Shown: positions 1 to 13,417 of the stretch, one piece after another | Layout of the letters: the number at the start of each line of letters is the position of its first letter | Position numbering within the stretch: position 1 is the first letter of the stretch | Source: Sinohyriopsis cumingii | Lineage: Eukaryota > Mollusca > Bivalvia > Unionida > Unionidae | Length of the DNA stretch: 64,000 nt | NCBI GenBank assembly: GCA_028554795.2 | Contig: CM068826.1 | Location: 102,860,346-102,924,345, forward strand | Direction of reading: 5' to 3' | Made by a program: the position numbers and the translations under genes | The notes under the pieces: generated by a model | Databases searched by the model: none | What the model was told of the DNA's origin: nothing | Seen by the model: only the letters and a program-made list of their open reading frames with translations

Positions 1-344
1 AGACACAGCAAGAATATGTCCCCTGGCCTAGAGGCTTGTTAAGGACGACGTATCAGTAGCAGGAAACACTGCAGTAAAACAGAATCGTAGAAAACACTTC
101 GCATTCATCAGCAGAAGTCAGAGAAGCCAATAACGAAGTTATGACTACCAATGACGTAGAGCGCGTAATGACTAATGTAGCCCAAACTATTATCGAGACG
201 CTGTAAAGAAATTATGAATCAGCTTGATGTAAGATTGCAGCCCGCATCATTAGCTAGCTTGCCAATATTATGATGGGCTTTGCTCTATAAAGAATATTTG
301 TGTAACTAAAGAGTATAATTATGTTATCTTGATTTACTCCCAGA
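1..344. other. left-edge sequence, no feature recognised
   Basis: No open frame with recognisable family similarity is seen here. It directly precedes a decayed Polinton-type polymerase relic in the same orientation, so it may be more of that relic, too degraded to read. Confidence 0.3.
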
Positions 345-2060
345 GTATTTCAAGCTCTACGACGAGTCTCCTACGGAAAACGGGTACATGGAATACATGG
401 ATAACAAACTCAGTCTGGAGTTGCTCACTGATATCGCCATGTATAATTTTGTTGAAAAAAGCGTCAGAGGTGGGATTTCTGTCATAACAAAGCGACACGC
501 TGTAGCCAACAATAAATATTTGCCAGGCAATCACAAAGCACAAGAAATAATATATGTTCCGTATTTGGTAGAAATAAACTTTACGAATGGGCACTATCAC
601 AGAAGCTTCCTGTGGACGATTTTGCTTCAGTGAGTCCAAAAAGAAATGGGTGCATAAGGTACGTAGTGATGACGCCATTGGATATTGAAGTTGATATTGT
701 GTACCCTGCTGAAATTCATGACGCATCCAGTGACTACCCTTTGGCTCTTGAAATTATGATCATAGATGACGTAATGCGAAGTCCGATTTTTCAGCGCTTC
801 AAGGGTAGGATGCCTACGCTGCTTCCAGTCTGATTAAAATCACATTTCCACTGTCTTGTGTGAAGATCTGACAGCGACCGCTTACGGGTCATGTTATGGT
901 GACCTTCGAGTTAGCCAATGGAAACGCAGCTTTCAGAAATTTGAAAGTGAATCAAATCGATTGGCACACACTGATGCTCTTCAGCTATACTACTCAGGTC
1001 TCCCAAACGCCAAGACAAAAGACTTCACCTGATTGGCTGATAAAATTAGCGATTATGGTAATAACAAAGATCACTAGAACATGACCCCTACGAGGTCTTT
1101 GTTAGATCTTCACGTATACAGAGGAGATCTGAATTTCCTAATTTGGTTGATAAAAATTGCTGCATAATCCACATAAGGAAGTGAAGACAGTGCCTTGACT
1201 TAGGACTACAGCTAATCAAAATTCACCGTGTCGTGAAACTTCAGACAAGAACCTTGGCTAAAGTGTTATATTAATTTCATAAATTGAACCGAGCAGCAGC
1301 AACAGACAATTTGCATTTGGAGAAAACAATAATGACAAGCCTCAGGATGCGTTTCAATATTGATCTCGTCTATGACATGATGCGACATGATAAGTTAGTA
1401 GCAGCCCCTTGCTTCGTCTCGATGCTTCTTTTTACGAGAACTTTGTCGCAGTCAATAGAAAGCAAATAAATGTTAAATCAAATGAGCCAATTTATGCTGG
1501 GTTCGCCTTGCTTGAGTTGTCAAAGTTTCTTATGTATGAATTTCATTATAATACATTCAAGAAGAAATATGGCGAACTAGCCCCATTGCTGCTGATTGAT
1601 ACCGACTCCCTTTGCTATGAAATCGGGACAGAAATAGTTTACGACGATATGACTGCAATGTTAGGCATTTTCGATCTTTGTGTTTGCCCTGGAGATTATG
1701 TTAACCTGCTTAAAAGGTACTTTCGCGCAAGCAACAAAATAATTGTATGAAGGTTCAAAGAATAGCATACGGCAAGCATTTAAGACATGATTGCACTACG
1801 AAGTAAAATGTACTTGCTAAAGCTGATGGATGAAGTGTGCCAAAGGATTCAAGAAAAACATGGCCAAGAATATTATCACAGATTAAGACTGTGCGGCAGT
1901 GACTTTCGATGAGAAACAGCATATCAAATTGTATTCATTTTGATCGAATCACCATAAGTGCAGTCATGCTAAATAAATTGGTCTCCCTGCCCATCATAAT
2001 ATAGGATCCTAGAGGATGGTGTCCATGCATTTGCTCACGGCCTTCAGATGACATGGCGCT
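345..2060 (+). pseudogene. decayed Polinton/Maverick-type family B DNA polymerase relic
   Basis: Several short frames on the same strand, broken by stops and shifts, read in order like the C-terminal half of the protein-primed DNA polymerase of classic Polintons. Around 390-560 there is a segment with LELLTDIAMYNF and GGISVITKRHA. Around 675-780 there is EVDIVYPAEIHD followed by DYPLALE, the palm region. Around 1480-1650 there is EPIYAGFALLELSKFLMYEF followed by IDTDSLCYEI, which is polymerase motif C. Near 2013-2045 EDGVHAFAHG matches the usual C-terminal end. No intact reading frame remains. It is a different polymerase lineage from the fused enzyme of the element at 32-50 kb, whose motif C reads ATDSFYI. 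What lies between the readable segments (about 840-1280) I cannot assign. Confidence 0.75.
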
Positions 2061-2099
2061 AGATGTTCTTGCTGAACTGAATTTAATCTGAGCAACAAC

Positions 2100-2560
2100 A
2101 ACAACAAAACATACATCAAATACTATGTACGAAATATATTACGAAAAGATTTGTACACCATCTTCGACGAAATTTCAAAAGTATTGCGAGCGTTGTTCAC
2201 ATGTGAATAAAATGTATTTATCTTGCCAGTGCAACAATAATATATTGAACTGCGGTTTGTACCTAGCAATTTTAGAGCCTTAGCCATTGAGGCCTTGAGG
2301 GAAAAATATATTGCTCCTGTTTTTCCTAATTTGTTGCTTCTACTGTTCGCGGATTTTTTTAATTTGTTAGCGTCTTCTATATTATCCTCCTGCAATATTC
2401 CTGCTGTGTTACCAGTTCCAAGCCTTCTGTACTATTGTCTGCTCTGTTGCTGTTCAAATATAGCTTCAGACTCAAAGCAATTAAGGGACAAAAAGGACGA
2501 CCCAATAGTACTAAAGGCAACAATCCTAGCATAGACTGAAAATAACCATGATACCAATAC
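2100..2560. other. intergenic stretch, AT-rich
   Basis: Short open frames occur on both strands but none shows a recognisable family pattern. The stretch separates the PolB relic from a LINE relic. Confidence 0.3.
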
Positions 2561-3720
2561 CCAGATAAACACAGGCGGGTCTAGAACAACAAACTCCAAT
2601 AAGATGGTAGTAGGAGTAGCCATTCCACAATAAAATGTATCGTTTGGAAGAAGACTACCGAACGAATGCGCGATCTACAACGCAGAATTCATACCGATGT
2701 TAGTAGCGCTAAACCACGTCAGAAACAATCCAATAACTGAAGCAGTAATTCTGAACGATCGTACAGTGTCCTACAATCTTTGGCATCCGATAAAGTGGAC
2801 CCAACATAATAAATCACGTCAGATATCTGCTTAAACAAATAGGGCAAGTCAATAAAAAGTCTAATTCGTATGGATCCCTTCCCACATCCTAAATCCGTGA
2901 AACAAAAAAAAAAAATGGATGTAGAGGCGAAACTCAACCGCAACGAATCCATGTTCAAAAACATCTTCTATTTAGTAACTACAATAAATAGCAGCATCCG
3001 GCACAAAACAAATTAGCAGGAACTGTGCGTAAAGCCAACCACTTTTAGACACAGGGGTTCGTATAATTGCTTACAATTTAACTGTTAATGATACATTAAT
3101 ATAAAATATTTATAAAATATCAGTCTATGTATGACTATTAGTTAAACTGATAGCAATGATATAAGCCCTTGTTTTTATAGACACCTACACAAAAGACAAA
3201 ACAGTGCAAATAGGAACATAAAATACCAGACAATGAAAACTCCGTACGACATGACTATAATCCGTACGAAATGACTATAATAAAACAAATAAGAACAGGC
3301 AGACCATTATTGGCAGGATGCGCAGGAAAGTATGGGAAAGTGGTAACAAGTACAAACTGTCCCCACTTGAACACGTGTTAATCAGTTGTCCCTATTACGG
3401 CCAGGAAAGGACAAAGCTAGAAACACAACAAAAGAGCAAAATAAAACAAAGCACATACCCGGAATTATTTGAGTCTAGAAGCAAAAATGTGGGGAGTACA
3501 TATAATAATATACTTGAATTTATAGCAGAAAAAAGGAACAAGAGGAAAACTCCAAACAACACAAACTCGAGGGGGGACTGGCAATATTAGTTCAGTCACT
3601 GTGAGAACTTGTTCTTAAACAATATACCAGCCCTATACTCCAGTTTAATGACCCTAAAATTCGCTATGTTGAAGAGACAGACCAACAGTGAAGCAAACAA
3701 CGAGAAAATATCCAGATAAT
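2561..3720 (+). pseudogene. decayed LINE fragment with RNase H domain and Cys/His tail
   Basis: Frames broken by stops and shifts read like the 3' part of an RNase H-bearing non-LTR retrotransposon ORF2. Near 2650-2830 there is ECAIYNAEFIP, then AVILNDRTVSYN, then VWIPSHI near 2868-2888, in the order of the RNase H catalytic motifs. From about 3318 a frame encodes LSPLEHVLISCPYYGQER, the C-terminal Cys/His motif common at the end of these ORF2 proteins, and a tail runs to about 3720. The same motifs occur in the better-preserved LINE on the minus strand at 58.6-60.7 kb, so the two are probably copies of one family. Confidence 0.65.
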
Positions 3721-4810
3721 CAAATAGAATCAACAAATGACATGTGTTGGGCTTGGCTTAAACTTGAACACATACCATCCCTTTCAGACTGTAAAAGTTA
3801 TCGTTTATTTGTATAGGACGAAACCTACTTTGTCCCATCCAAACCCAAAATTGAACAATTTATTTGGCTCTCTTTTACGCAAATACAACGACTGTCAAAA
3901 TATAAAAATTGTTCGGTCGTGAGGCACCCATTGTTTAGAAAATTTATTCGAAGCAAGGGCAATATCCTAACTGATATATCTTGTATGGAGCAGACGATAC
4001 CTTTTAACGTTCTCAATTTGAAGCTATCTCTACGTAAACTATTAAACTTTCCAAATTGGTATTAAACGGAGCGTGTGTGAGTACGATCCATTAGAATACA
4101 TTCAGGACTTGCACTGAGCGACCTTAAAGCCATCTAATTTCAATTAGCGAACAGGTTTCTTTCCTCCTCGTGTTTTCAATACAGGTAAACCACAAGTTTA
4201 GACATGGTCGGCATAATACCTTCCAAATATTATTATCCTTTCCTTAACTATCGTTCATTCCAGATGAAATTTAGCTGGATTACCCCTCTCTACCGAGGGC
4301 TCGTAGTTTCAACGTATTAATTCGCTTTCCACTATACACACTTAAACACAACCATCGTGCAATGATATTTATATGATGTGTGGCCAAGTTCATTCTAAGG
4401 GAATACATTTTAACTGGAGAACACGCGAAACCTGTTCAAACTGAAACGCGTTCTCAATTTTTTTCCCAGTCGTGCTTAATAACTGTAGATGTATCTCCGT
4501 ATACATATATATAACTACTAATTATATCCGCATACATAGATATCTACGCGTGTATCTACCTGGGGTGTCAAGTCAAATCTACTCGTTAAGGTGTGAGAAG
4601 CACAGCTTTACGACAAATGATACTTGAATGCCAACAAAAGGGTAATCTTACAAACAGATGTGTGACGTTCAGTACCTTATGGGATTTTTTTCAGGTAAGT
4701 TCGTTTCAGTTTGGGCAGAAATACTGTCTTTAAGGCTCTGTAATCGCATCACATTTTCTCAATGAAATATTTATAATTTTATGTGCTGATATCCCGGTGT
4801 TTAAGCGTTA

Positions 4811-4864
<54 letters not shown>

Positions 4865-6170
4865 TTGTTAACATTATAATCACGCCAAAGATATAATAAT
4901 GTTTAAATGTCAAAAAGGTTTCTGACCGCTGACCGTCTTCATTTTTAAGTACACATTTTCTGTTATTCAGGTAGTTTATTAGCAAACACTTACAATCCTT
5001 CTGATATGTAAGAATGAATGTAATATCAGTTCGTAAAGAATGCAAGCTTTGGTTGCGGAAAGCTTCCATTAGACTCGCATTAAAAATCTCAGGTGTTAGG
5101 ATACTCCTTACATTCTCCCCTCAAGCAAAGATAAGTGACTGACTACAAACAACAACAAACATATATAATGTTATTACCGTATCATTAATAATGTCATATT
5201 TAACAAAAATTAATATGATTTTAAAAACATATTTCATTTAATTTTTATTATTGACCATTTCACACGACCTGATACAGACCTCGGGTTTTAGTTGTACCAT
5301 AGTAACCGCAATACACACTCAAACGAATCGGGACAGAAATCACTTGGGACCGAATCAAATTGTCGGTTGTGATAGGTCTTCGGTTAAAAGAGGATCACCG
5401 TACTGAATTTAGAATGAGGTGTACACAAATGTCAAATAACATACAAGTACATATTTATATGTTATGACAAAAGGCCAATAGTAAGTAAATTTTTCAATTA
5501 AATTTACGTCGTATACGCTCGCTTATGAGTCGTATCCAGATGCAATCTGCACAGACTCCGAGCTGTCGCCTCATAATGATCCGACAGTTTCTTAACCAAT
5601 AGGACCAACAACAGAGACCCTGATCTTTTGACTGTTTAAAGGCTGTTGGCGTGACAAGTTCACTGATTTAGTCTATTTTATTAAAAAAATTACATTTGGA
5701 ACCAACATTTTTTCGAGTTTCAGAGTAGATTGATTTTTTCAGTAGCTTACTTACGGCAGACAGGGGCGGATGGGGCTGTTGCCCCTGGCGCCAGAGATCT
5801 TGACTCGCCGAAACAACCGGCACCAGAGGTCTTGGGACGCCAAAATCCCTTTGGGCCATCATCATTGCCCCGGGTGCCACTTGTACTTAATAAGTGACTG
5901 GGTTTCGGTACGGAGAGTTAACATTTATTGAAATTAAAGAAGGAAATTATCGGGAGCAGAAACATTTCTGTTGCGTATTTTCTTGGGAGGGTGGGGTGGG
6001 TGGAAGGTTGGGCGGAACTTGAACGAGTTTAATTATTTTATTGGTTTTCCTGCAGAAAGAGTTGTTCTTGGCATCATATTAATCCGTAACTATCTATTCT
6101 GAAATTATTTGCTGCTTTTCTTTTCTTTAATCTAACATAAATAAAAGTTAGTTTGGTGTTCAAATAGCTA

Positions 6171-6205
<35 letters not shown>

Positions 6206-6990
6206 GCTACATAGACACAAATGTAACTGGTAGAATGGAGAAGCTGTTTCAGTGATATCTTGGTAATCGATTGTAGTCGACGGATTTCAGAGAAATTTTC
6301 GGTTGAACTGAAACCGGGTAATGTAGGCAGAAAAAAAGACTTATCTCTTGTTTGTAAAACTTACAGAAGATGAGGCTAATGACATTGTGTGTTAGCCTTA
6401 CTTGGGCATGAGTCGTCTTATGGATTCGAAGGGGATGTATCTTTTTAAAATAGAGCTATTCGATTGATCCCTTACGTCTGGTTTTGTGTGGCATACCATT
6501 CCTCAGCGGTACAAACAACACACGCGTCTGTAAGAGATAGCAATTATTTCAGTGTGAAAAGTTTGTTTTACCTGTTGTCACGATGGTAAATCGATCTTTG
6601 CTGGGACTTTCTAGAAATTTGTCTTCACCCGAATTTGTTTTTAAAAAAATACAATTATTTTCCTTTTGTAGTTGTGTTGAGTCATACCTCCTTTTTTGTT
6701 CTTTTGATAAGTGGCGTGCATTAGATGGGATTAAAGTTCCATTAAGGATGTCTCGTTTATATCGCAGTGCAATTTTATATTGATATTTTAAATGAAGTAC
6801 AATAATATTTCATACAAGTTGTCATGTGCTTCCACAATGTGGCTTTTGTGTATTTCATTGTATATTTAACTTCTGTGATTTAAATAAGAAATCTGATTAG
6901 CACCTGATTAGAGAGAAAATACATACAATAAAGTCTGTTATACATCCGAATCTGAGCAAAATTTATTTTTATATGGCATGACAATGGTTG

Positions 6991-7023
<33 letters not shown>

Positions 7024-8770
7024 ATATGAATATATCATTTTAAATGTCATCGTGTAAATAGCGTCTCAAATCTCATTCTTCGCCAGTTATTTTAATTGAC
7101 ACAGATGCAGGCAATCAATATTTGGGGATTTCAATTTAAAAGCAAACCTAATTTTTATTCTCGATTTTTTTAAAAGCTACCTGTCAAAATATACTCAGTG
7201 CATCGTGACAAGTCGTATTTGAGTGTTTGACCAAAAGCATCGGCGTATATTAGGGATCGACTAGTCTACTTTGTTAATTTAGTTATGAATGGATGTTATG
7301 AAGTCCCATATTCTCAAAATATTTTAAGCTTAAACTCTTGTTCCAAAACTTTTCGGATTACCTGTCTTGAGAATAAAGTTACAAACTTAGAACTTTCAAG
7401 ATATTTTGTTTGTTTTTTCGATCCCATGATTATATTATGATGCTACTTTCAACGATATACGCGCGTATACGTTTCAAATATCTGAATTGGATTTATATTT
7501 CTGTCTTTTCAAAACCGTTCGAGGTCATGGGAACAAATTTCATATTTCAGATTTTAAATTTTGGCTACTTATTGACTTGCATAACTATATTCCTGTGACA
7601 TGAAATCGAATTCGGTTATTACAGAGGTCATTTTTAATAACTGATATTGATGGTCTTTGTTTATTTTTGTACTATTTACATCTTTTAATGTGCCTTATAC
7701 ATACTGTTGAGAAAGAGACCAACTCTCCGTACAACTAAATTCGTATGCATGGTGCATACTCAAGTCATTACCTTTAAACCTCGTCATTTTGCTGCTTCAA
7801 GATATTCAACCCGACGTCTTCCTGACACCAGCACCCTAAAAGTGCATTTAAGTCTGCATGGAATTACCGCAATCACATCTGTTGATTAATTTAGAGATAA
7901 AACCTTCATCAAAACTAAGATTCGTAAAATAACCCCCTTTTGCCAATTTGTACTTTCTGTTTTTGAGTTGTTATTTTTTGGCTTCCTTTTTAATCCAGTT
8001 TTGTGCTATTCAACTTTCCTATTAAAAAAGGCAACGTCGGTTTTTTTATTGCACCGAAAAAAAATTAGGAGGTTTAGATTTGTAACTTTTGATTCAACTT
8101 AAACTTCAGGCAATCATCTGGATTCTATCTTAAATCTTGCACTCTTTAAGTTCTGTTGGTAAAATACAGGCTTAATCAAACTAGTCTTTGAGCTTTAATT
8201 TATGGTATTTTTGCCTTCAAGAAAACATCAAGGGCATGGAAAACACATTCTGCAAAAGTAAATAATTAGATGTAAAGATATATAAATAAATATATCAAGT
8301 AGAGAGAGAGAGAGAGAGAGAGTAAAGGAGAGGTCCGTGTTAGCAATAATTAAACAACTATAGTTGAATTCTAAATCTGAAATATACAAAGTCATAGACT
8401 TTGAGGTAAATTAACCGGAATCATGAATGACGTCAATTGTAATGAATGATATAATTGTAACGAATGACGTCATTTGTAACAATAAATGAAATATGATGCT
8501 TCCCTCCACAGCGTTAATATGAAATGGACTCTCTCTCTCTCTCTCTCTCTCTCTGATGCATGCGTGCGGCAAATATCCTTATAAGACGCATTCGCATAGA
8601 ACGTAATTATTTGCAAAGAATTATGAAGCGGCAAATGGAAATTGTTCATTTCGTCGTTTTTAAAACAAATTTGATTCAAAAAGCAAACGGGATACTAATT
8701 TGTCCAGCTAAATGTATCCTGTTTGTATATCATTTTAAATTGGATCAGAGAGAGAGAGAGAGAGAATTTT

Positions 8771-8772
<2 letters not shown>
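3721..8772. other. non-coding stretch with simple repeats
   Basis: No gene is supported. Simple repeats are (TC)n then (AC)n at about 4814-4864, (ATT)n at 6172-6204 and 6992-7021, (AG)n near 8301-8322, (TC)n near 8529-8553 and (AG)n near 8747-8765. The GC-rich patch around 5764-5880 (GGGGCGGATGGGGC and GCCCCGGGTGCC) looks like the end of a DNA transposon, but no clear inverted partner or target duplication was found. Several 60-80 codon frames lack family similarity or good composition. Confidence 0.4.

Positions 8773-8861
<89 letters not shown>
8773..8861. repeat. (AT)n microsatellite
   Basis: About 44 uninterrupted AT dinucleotides, preceded by a short (AG)n run. The open frames across it encode only alternating Ile-Tyr and are not genes. 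Confidence 0.98.
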
Positions 8862-8862
<1 letters not shown>

Positions 8863-11037
8863 GCTTTGTCTGATATCAACACCAGTTTAGTTAGAAGTAA
8901 ACAACTGTTGCCTAGATATATACATTGATATGCTGTTTATTGTCGATGGATTTACACTGTGCAGATCACGAACGTTTCCTTGATACCACCCGCCATAAAA
9001 CATAAGCTGCTCGCTTTGTGTACCAGATTAGTGTTTTCTTTTACTGGCCCATTGATTTTTTTTTGCTGCAGAAAAGCAGGTGGAAATTAATGGAGATTTG
9101 GGATCAATGCGATATAACCAGTCGAATATATTACAACCATTGGCGTCTGCGGGGGTGGGGAGAAGGGGGGGGGGGCGGGCAAAAGAGGCAGTTCCCCCCT
9201 CCTGATTTTAAAATAAATCCATTGTGCATTATACATATAAAAATGGCTTTACCCCACCCACCCGGGCAAATATTCCGGCAAACGCTCTCGATTAGAACTC
9301 TGTCAAAACGCAAGGCTAACACCAAGGTTTGGCTCATGGACGCGCCAATCACTTCTGACCATTCATATTGCATCGATGAAGTCAGAATAAAAAGAAAATT
9401 CATGAAAGAGTGACACCAGTCACACAGGTCCCCACATTGCAATTAAGCATACAAACCAGTGAGAAAAGCCATAAATGGTATCCATGTATGTAAATCTAAG
9501 CAACAGTGTTTAGATCAAATTGTGTCAAAATATGATCGGCAAGTTCTTTAGCCGTGTCGCTCACAATCAACATTGCAAATAAAGATGTTAAGCTACAGTA
9601 AGCTACTGTTATAAATTTATCCAAATATGGAACTGACGATACAAAACACAAAAAGCTACTAGACAATGTACACAAACACAAAAGTACCAGAATATGTTGA
9701 ATGGTTTCCTGCACAATGCTGGTTACAAAGGCATTTTATAACAGAGATTTCAGAGGGATAGAACATTACCATAACTCTTTAATAATGACAGATACAGGTT
9801 CGTTGTGCATTCAGGTCAAAACGAATAACCTTTACAAAGACATGAAAGTGAATGAACGACAAATGATTATGCAAAATTAGAATATAAATAAACGTCGCCT
9901 TTAAAAGGCATATCTACTTGTAATGTGCAATCCACCTACCGCATGGCTTTCAGTTATGTGTTTTGGTTGCAGACGAAAAAGTTGATTGTAATATGCTCTC
10001 GTATCTCTGTGCAGGACTTCTAACAAATGGCTGAAATTAAAATGCTAGAATGTGTCACATACATACATACATACATACATACATACATACATACACACAC
10101 ACTGAGACAGACATACATACATACGAAATGACGACTCGCCGTTAGAACCAATAAAAGGCGCGGAAAGGCCTTGACCATAATTTATTCAGGTTATGCCATC
10201 TTTATACCTTCGACTTGATGTGTGTGAGCTAGAATTGAATGATTGCTCAATATTCCGCTAAATTATTGCAAGTTGGGCGATCAATGTAACTTCTCTATTT
10301 GTTAACTGCTTTTAGCGGAGAAAAAACTATTCTATGATTGCACAAAAAGAGAATAGAAATACCGAGCTCTTTTTTAAGATAATTAACCAATTGAAATGTA
10401 GGCCCAGTTTAAGCAAACAACCAATATACTTTTGAAGCTTATTGCCCCTGACCTGCTTCTTTTTAAGTATCCATGTCAGTTTATACACAAGACAGTCTTT
10501 ATGATTTTGTAATTAGACTAAGTGCTGAGGCATTCGGTTTTGTCAAACGAAACGCGACCTTGTTTTTTTTTTGGGGGGGGGGGGGCTGGTAATTTAACAA
10601 AGTAATGTCTTTGGTCCAAGCCCTGGAAAGATAAGTGGTGGTTTATATGTGAAAACTGAACTTACCTTGGTGGATCCAGTCAAACCAACCTCCAACATAT
10701 ACGAAATTATGCTTCTAGAGCGGGCGTGGGAGGGAGACCTGCAATGGTACAGTCTCTAAACAAAATAAAAGTTAAATAATTTCAGGCGCATTTGCATTAT
10801 GGTAGGAGAAGGAGGGAAATGTTCTCGCCGGATATGCTGCCGTAGGTTCAGAAAACTCGTAGCCTATATCTGACTTGGGCATGCGCGAGTAAAATGTTAT
10901 AAAATACTACGGAACGGTACGGGGACTATGCCATGGGAAACTGGAACTTTCACTCCAGATGTCCGGATGTTTTATAGCAAGGCAGTATGAAGCTTTAGTC
11001 AGTAAATTTCATCATTTTTCAATATATTAATTAGATA
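8862..11037. other. non-coding stretch with possible MITE and simple repeats
   Basis: No gene is supported. A GC-rich block at about 9139-9349 begins ATTGGCGTCTGCGGGGG and ends with GACGCGCCAAT, an imperfect inverted pair suggesting a hAT-like MITE, but no target duplication is convincing. A (CATA)n tetranucleotide array lies at about 10052-10095 with more copies to 10121, and a 13-G run lies near 10573. Confidence 0.4.
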
Positions 11038-11493
11038 GTGCGCCTATTAGCCAGGGCGACGTTTATGAAATATTGTTACCTTTGGTACTGTGCCATATGG
11101 CATCGCTTGCCATATTTAATGCCATCTTATGAAACCATGTTAATACTAGATGTATATCATCAGAAAAGAATCATTGGGTCTGATGATAAATTCCATTCCA
11201 ATATATCAGAAAAAAGCTTAAAGTTGATACTTGTAAAGAAGATAAATACAATATGGCAATTTCTTCACTGTGAGATTTGTTCTAATGCCTCATTTGACAA
11301 TTTTATGGCAAAGGACCTTTCGTTTGAAATGTACAGGTGGATTTGTATTATCAGTGAAAGAAAATCGACACCGACACTTAAAGTTCCTAAAATGTTTGAT
11401 CAATATGGAGTTGAGGGGGACTTCAATGACAGGCTGTTGTATAAAATACGGGTTTTATTTGTCGATATAACTCCTTATATGATTTGTCATTGA
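11038..11493 (+). other. unassigned 151-codon open frame
   Basis: This is the longest repeat-free open frame in the left 13 kb. It does not begin with ATG (first codon GTG, first internal ATG at codon 10). The translation is rich in Ile, Leu, Lys and Tyr and ends in a normal stop. I see no signal peptide, no zinc motif and no family I recognise, and no clear splice sites frame it. It could be a relic of a transposable element ORF, or chance in AT-rich DNA. I would not call it a gene without transcript support. Confidence 0.15.
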
Positions 11494-12599
11494 TTTTTAC
11501 CCACACAGCTGACATAGAGATATCACATTTGACATATACATGTATGTCGTTTTATTCTTACCTTCAGCGGGACTATAATTAATCAACTTAAGAGTAGGTA
11601 GGATGATGTTGTTCTGTTTCGAGTAATTTAATATCATATTTAAAACATAACTAATCTCTAGAATTAATAACAGTTAAGTAACTCAATTTTTTAAATTTCG
11701 GTTTGCCCTAGATACATTAGTGGACACAAAATTACGTTTTTATGCTGACCAATATCTTACTTTATTGTGAAATCAATTTTTATCTTCTGTGACTTCTAGT
11801 ACTAGATTTAGAGATTTGTGTAAAGCAATCGCCCTGTATATGCTGCAGAAGAGTAATTCATATTTTCTTTTAACATCACTGTATCATTGAAATTTTTATA
11901 TAAAAAAAATTAGTAAAACATTCTTAATTGTTTTGTGTACTGACGTCCAAAAGCGATCAACAAAATCGTCCACTTTCAATATAGCTTACAATTTGTATCG
12001 TCTTATGTAGTATTTATGTAACGAAGGTGTCTTTCTTTTTCTTGTCAGTAGACTTCGGGGATGATGGTGAACAAGGTTTACCCGATACCTCAGTATGATA
12101 CGGTACATCTGGTTAAGACTGTGCTATGCATGGATTAGTTTCTCAAATGGAAGTGAAAACTCTTGTGGAATTTGTTACTAATGAGGTCCGTCAAGTTATT
12201 GGACGACACCGTACTTTAATGTCTTGTGTCTATTTCAACGCGCAGAGGGTTTGATAAAAATTCATAAATATGCAACACTTGTGCATGTTTTATTTGTGGC
12301 AAAAGATCAAAATGTTTGTGTAAAAGTAAGCGTAGTCTCTCAGTCTGGACATTTTTTTAACCATTTTATCTACCATTAAAACCTTAATAGGAGTTTAATA
12401 TTTGTAATTGTTTGGTTTTTTTTTTCTTCATAAAAATTAAATTCAAACGGTTTTCCATTTTGCAAGGTTGAAACTTTTCAACATATAATGATCTGATACG
12501 ACAGCGACATAATTAGGTTACAGCTATGTGGGTATAACAGCGAAAAACAAGAGCAGTAATTTGTGTATTTAATTATGGTCTAATAATCAGATCAATACA
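11494..12599. other. non-coding AT-rich stretch
   Basis: No gene, repeat array or mobile-element end was recognised. Confidence 0.4.
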
Positions 12600-12881
12600 T
12601 TATCCTGGTCCAATAAACTGCTCATTTGGAAGACAGAAAGCACTTTTGTGCTCCTTTTGTTCACATATAATCAAACGTTGCATGTCATCAATCGAGCTAA
12701 ATGTCCTGACACTCAAATATCCAATTTTGTTGCCTGCCATTTGAAATTTATTAACAATTATCCCATAATCAATAACATGTCCTCTTGATGTTGTACTTTC
12801 AGAACAAGCATCATTGATTCGACAGTAAAACTGAGAGCTAAAGCTTTGCCTGACTCTAATTTTGTGGCCATTAAACATCAC
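12600..12881 (-). CDS. candidate 3'-terminal exon, unknown protein
   Basis: A 93-codon minus-strand frame has balanced amino-acid composition, unlike the low-complexity frames around it. It has evenly spaced Cys residues (FYCRINDACSES, then IICEQ, then AFCLPNE) and ends ...QFIGPG-stop. The spacing would suit a disulphide-bonded extracellular domain. No family is recognised. An upstream coding exon on the minus strand (at higher coordinates) was not found, and no acceptor is decisive, so the start is arbitrary. It may be an exon or relic of a secreted-protein gene. Confidence 0.25.
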   Translation of the reverse strand: MMFNGHKIRVRQSFSSQFYCRINDACSESTTSRGHVIDYGIIVNKFQMAGNKIGYLSVRTFSSIDDMQRLIICEQKEHKSAFCLPNEQFIGPG

Positions 12882-13417
12882 ATTTTATTCCATCAAGTCC
12901 CAGTCAGTCCTGTGAGAGATCGACAAATAGTCTCTTAGCAATGGGCTAAAAGGTCGTGTCGATGTTATTAAATCATCATAGCTGTGAGGGATTGACAAAT
13001 GATGTCGTCTTAGCAAGGGTTAAATAGTCGCGTCGATGTTATTAAATCAGCATTTTGCCTGTGGCTTCATTTTGGAACAGATATGAAAACATTTGATTCA
13101 AAAAAAAATATATTAATTTCACTCGTGTCATGCAGCATTTGAAAAGACTTAAAATTTCTTAAATAGGAGTTCAATCTATTTTGCCGCAAATGTTGAATCG
13201 GATAATTTATCCCGGGATATAATTGATGACCAAATATGGGCATATCGTACATCATGCATCAGTAAAGTGTCTACGGATTTTAAAAGAATGATCCTGTGGA
13301 TATTTTCGACGTAAATCAATGCGCATGACGTAATGATTTCATATTGATGTGGCAGAGTTAAAACTACATTTTCATACACAAACGAATCTTTACGAGTCTA
13401 GTCTGTCTGCCGCCAAG
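12882..13417. other. upstream region of the RING/TRAF-type zinc finger gene
   Basis: A roughly 60-bp segment is imperfectly repeated at about 12905-12965 and 12983-13042 (GAGRGATYGACAAAT...GTCGTGTCGATGTTATTAAATCA type). The rest is presumably 5' leader and promoter of the RING gene, but no TATA box or start site is decisive. Confidence 0.35.

Noticed and set aside
7707-7889. 60-codon basic frame
   Set aside because: No homology pattern, no splice context; typical chance frame.
8773-8928. Open frames of alternating Ile-Tyr across (AT)n runs, also at 15016-15213, 25698-26227 and 26857-27114
   Set aside because: Direct translation of dinucleotide repeats; no coding value.
9131-9442. 103- and 131-codon frames across a G-run
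   Set aside because: Low-complexity Gly/Pro translation of a G/C tract inside a probable MITE.
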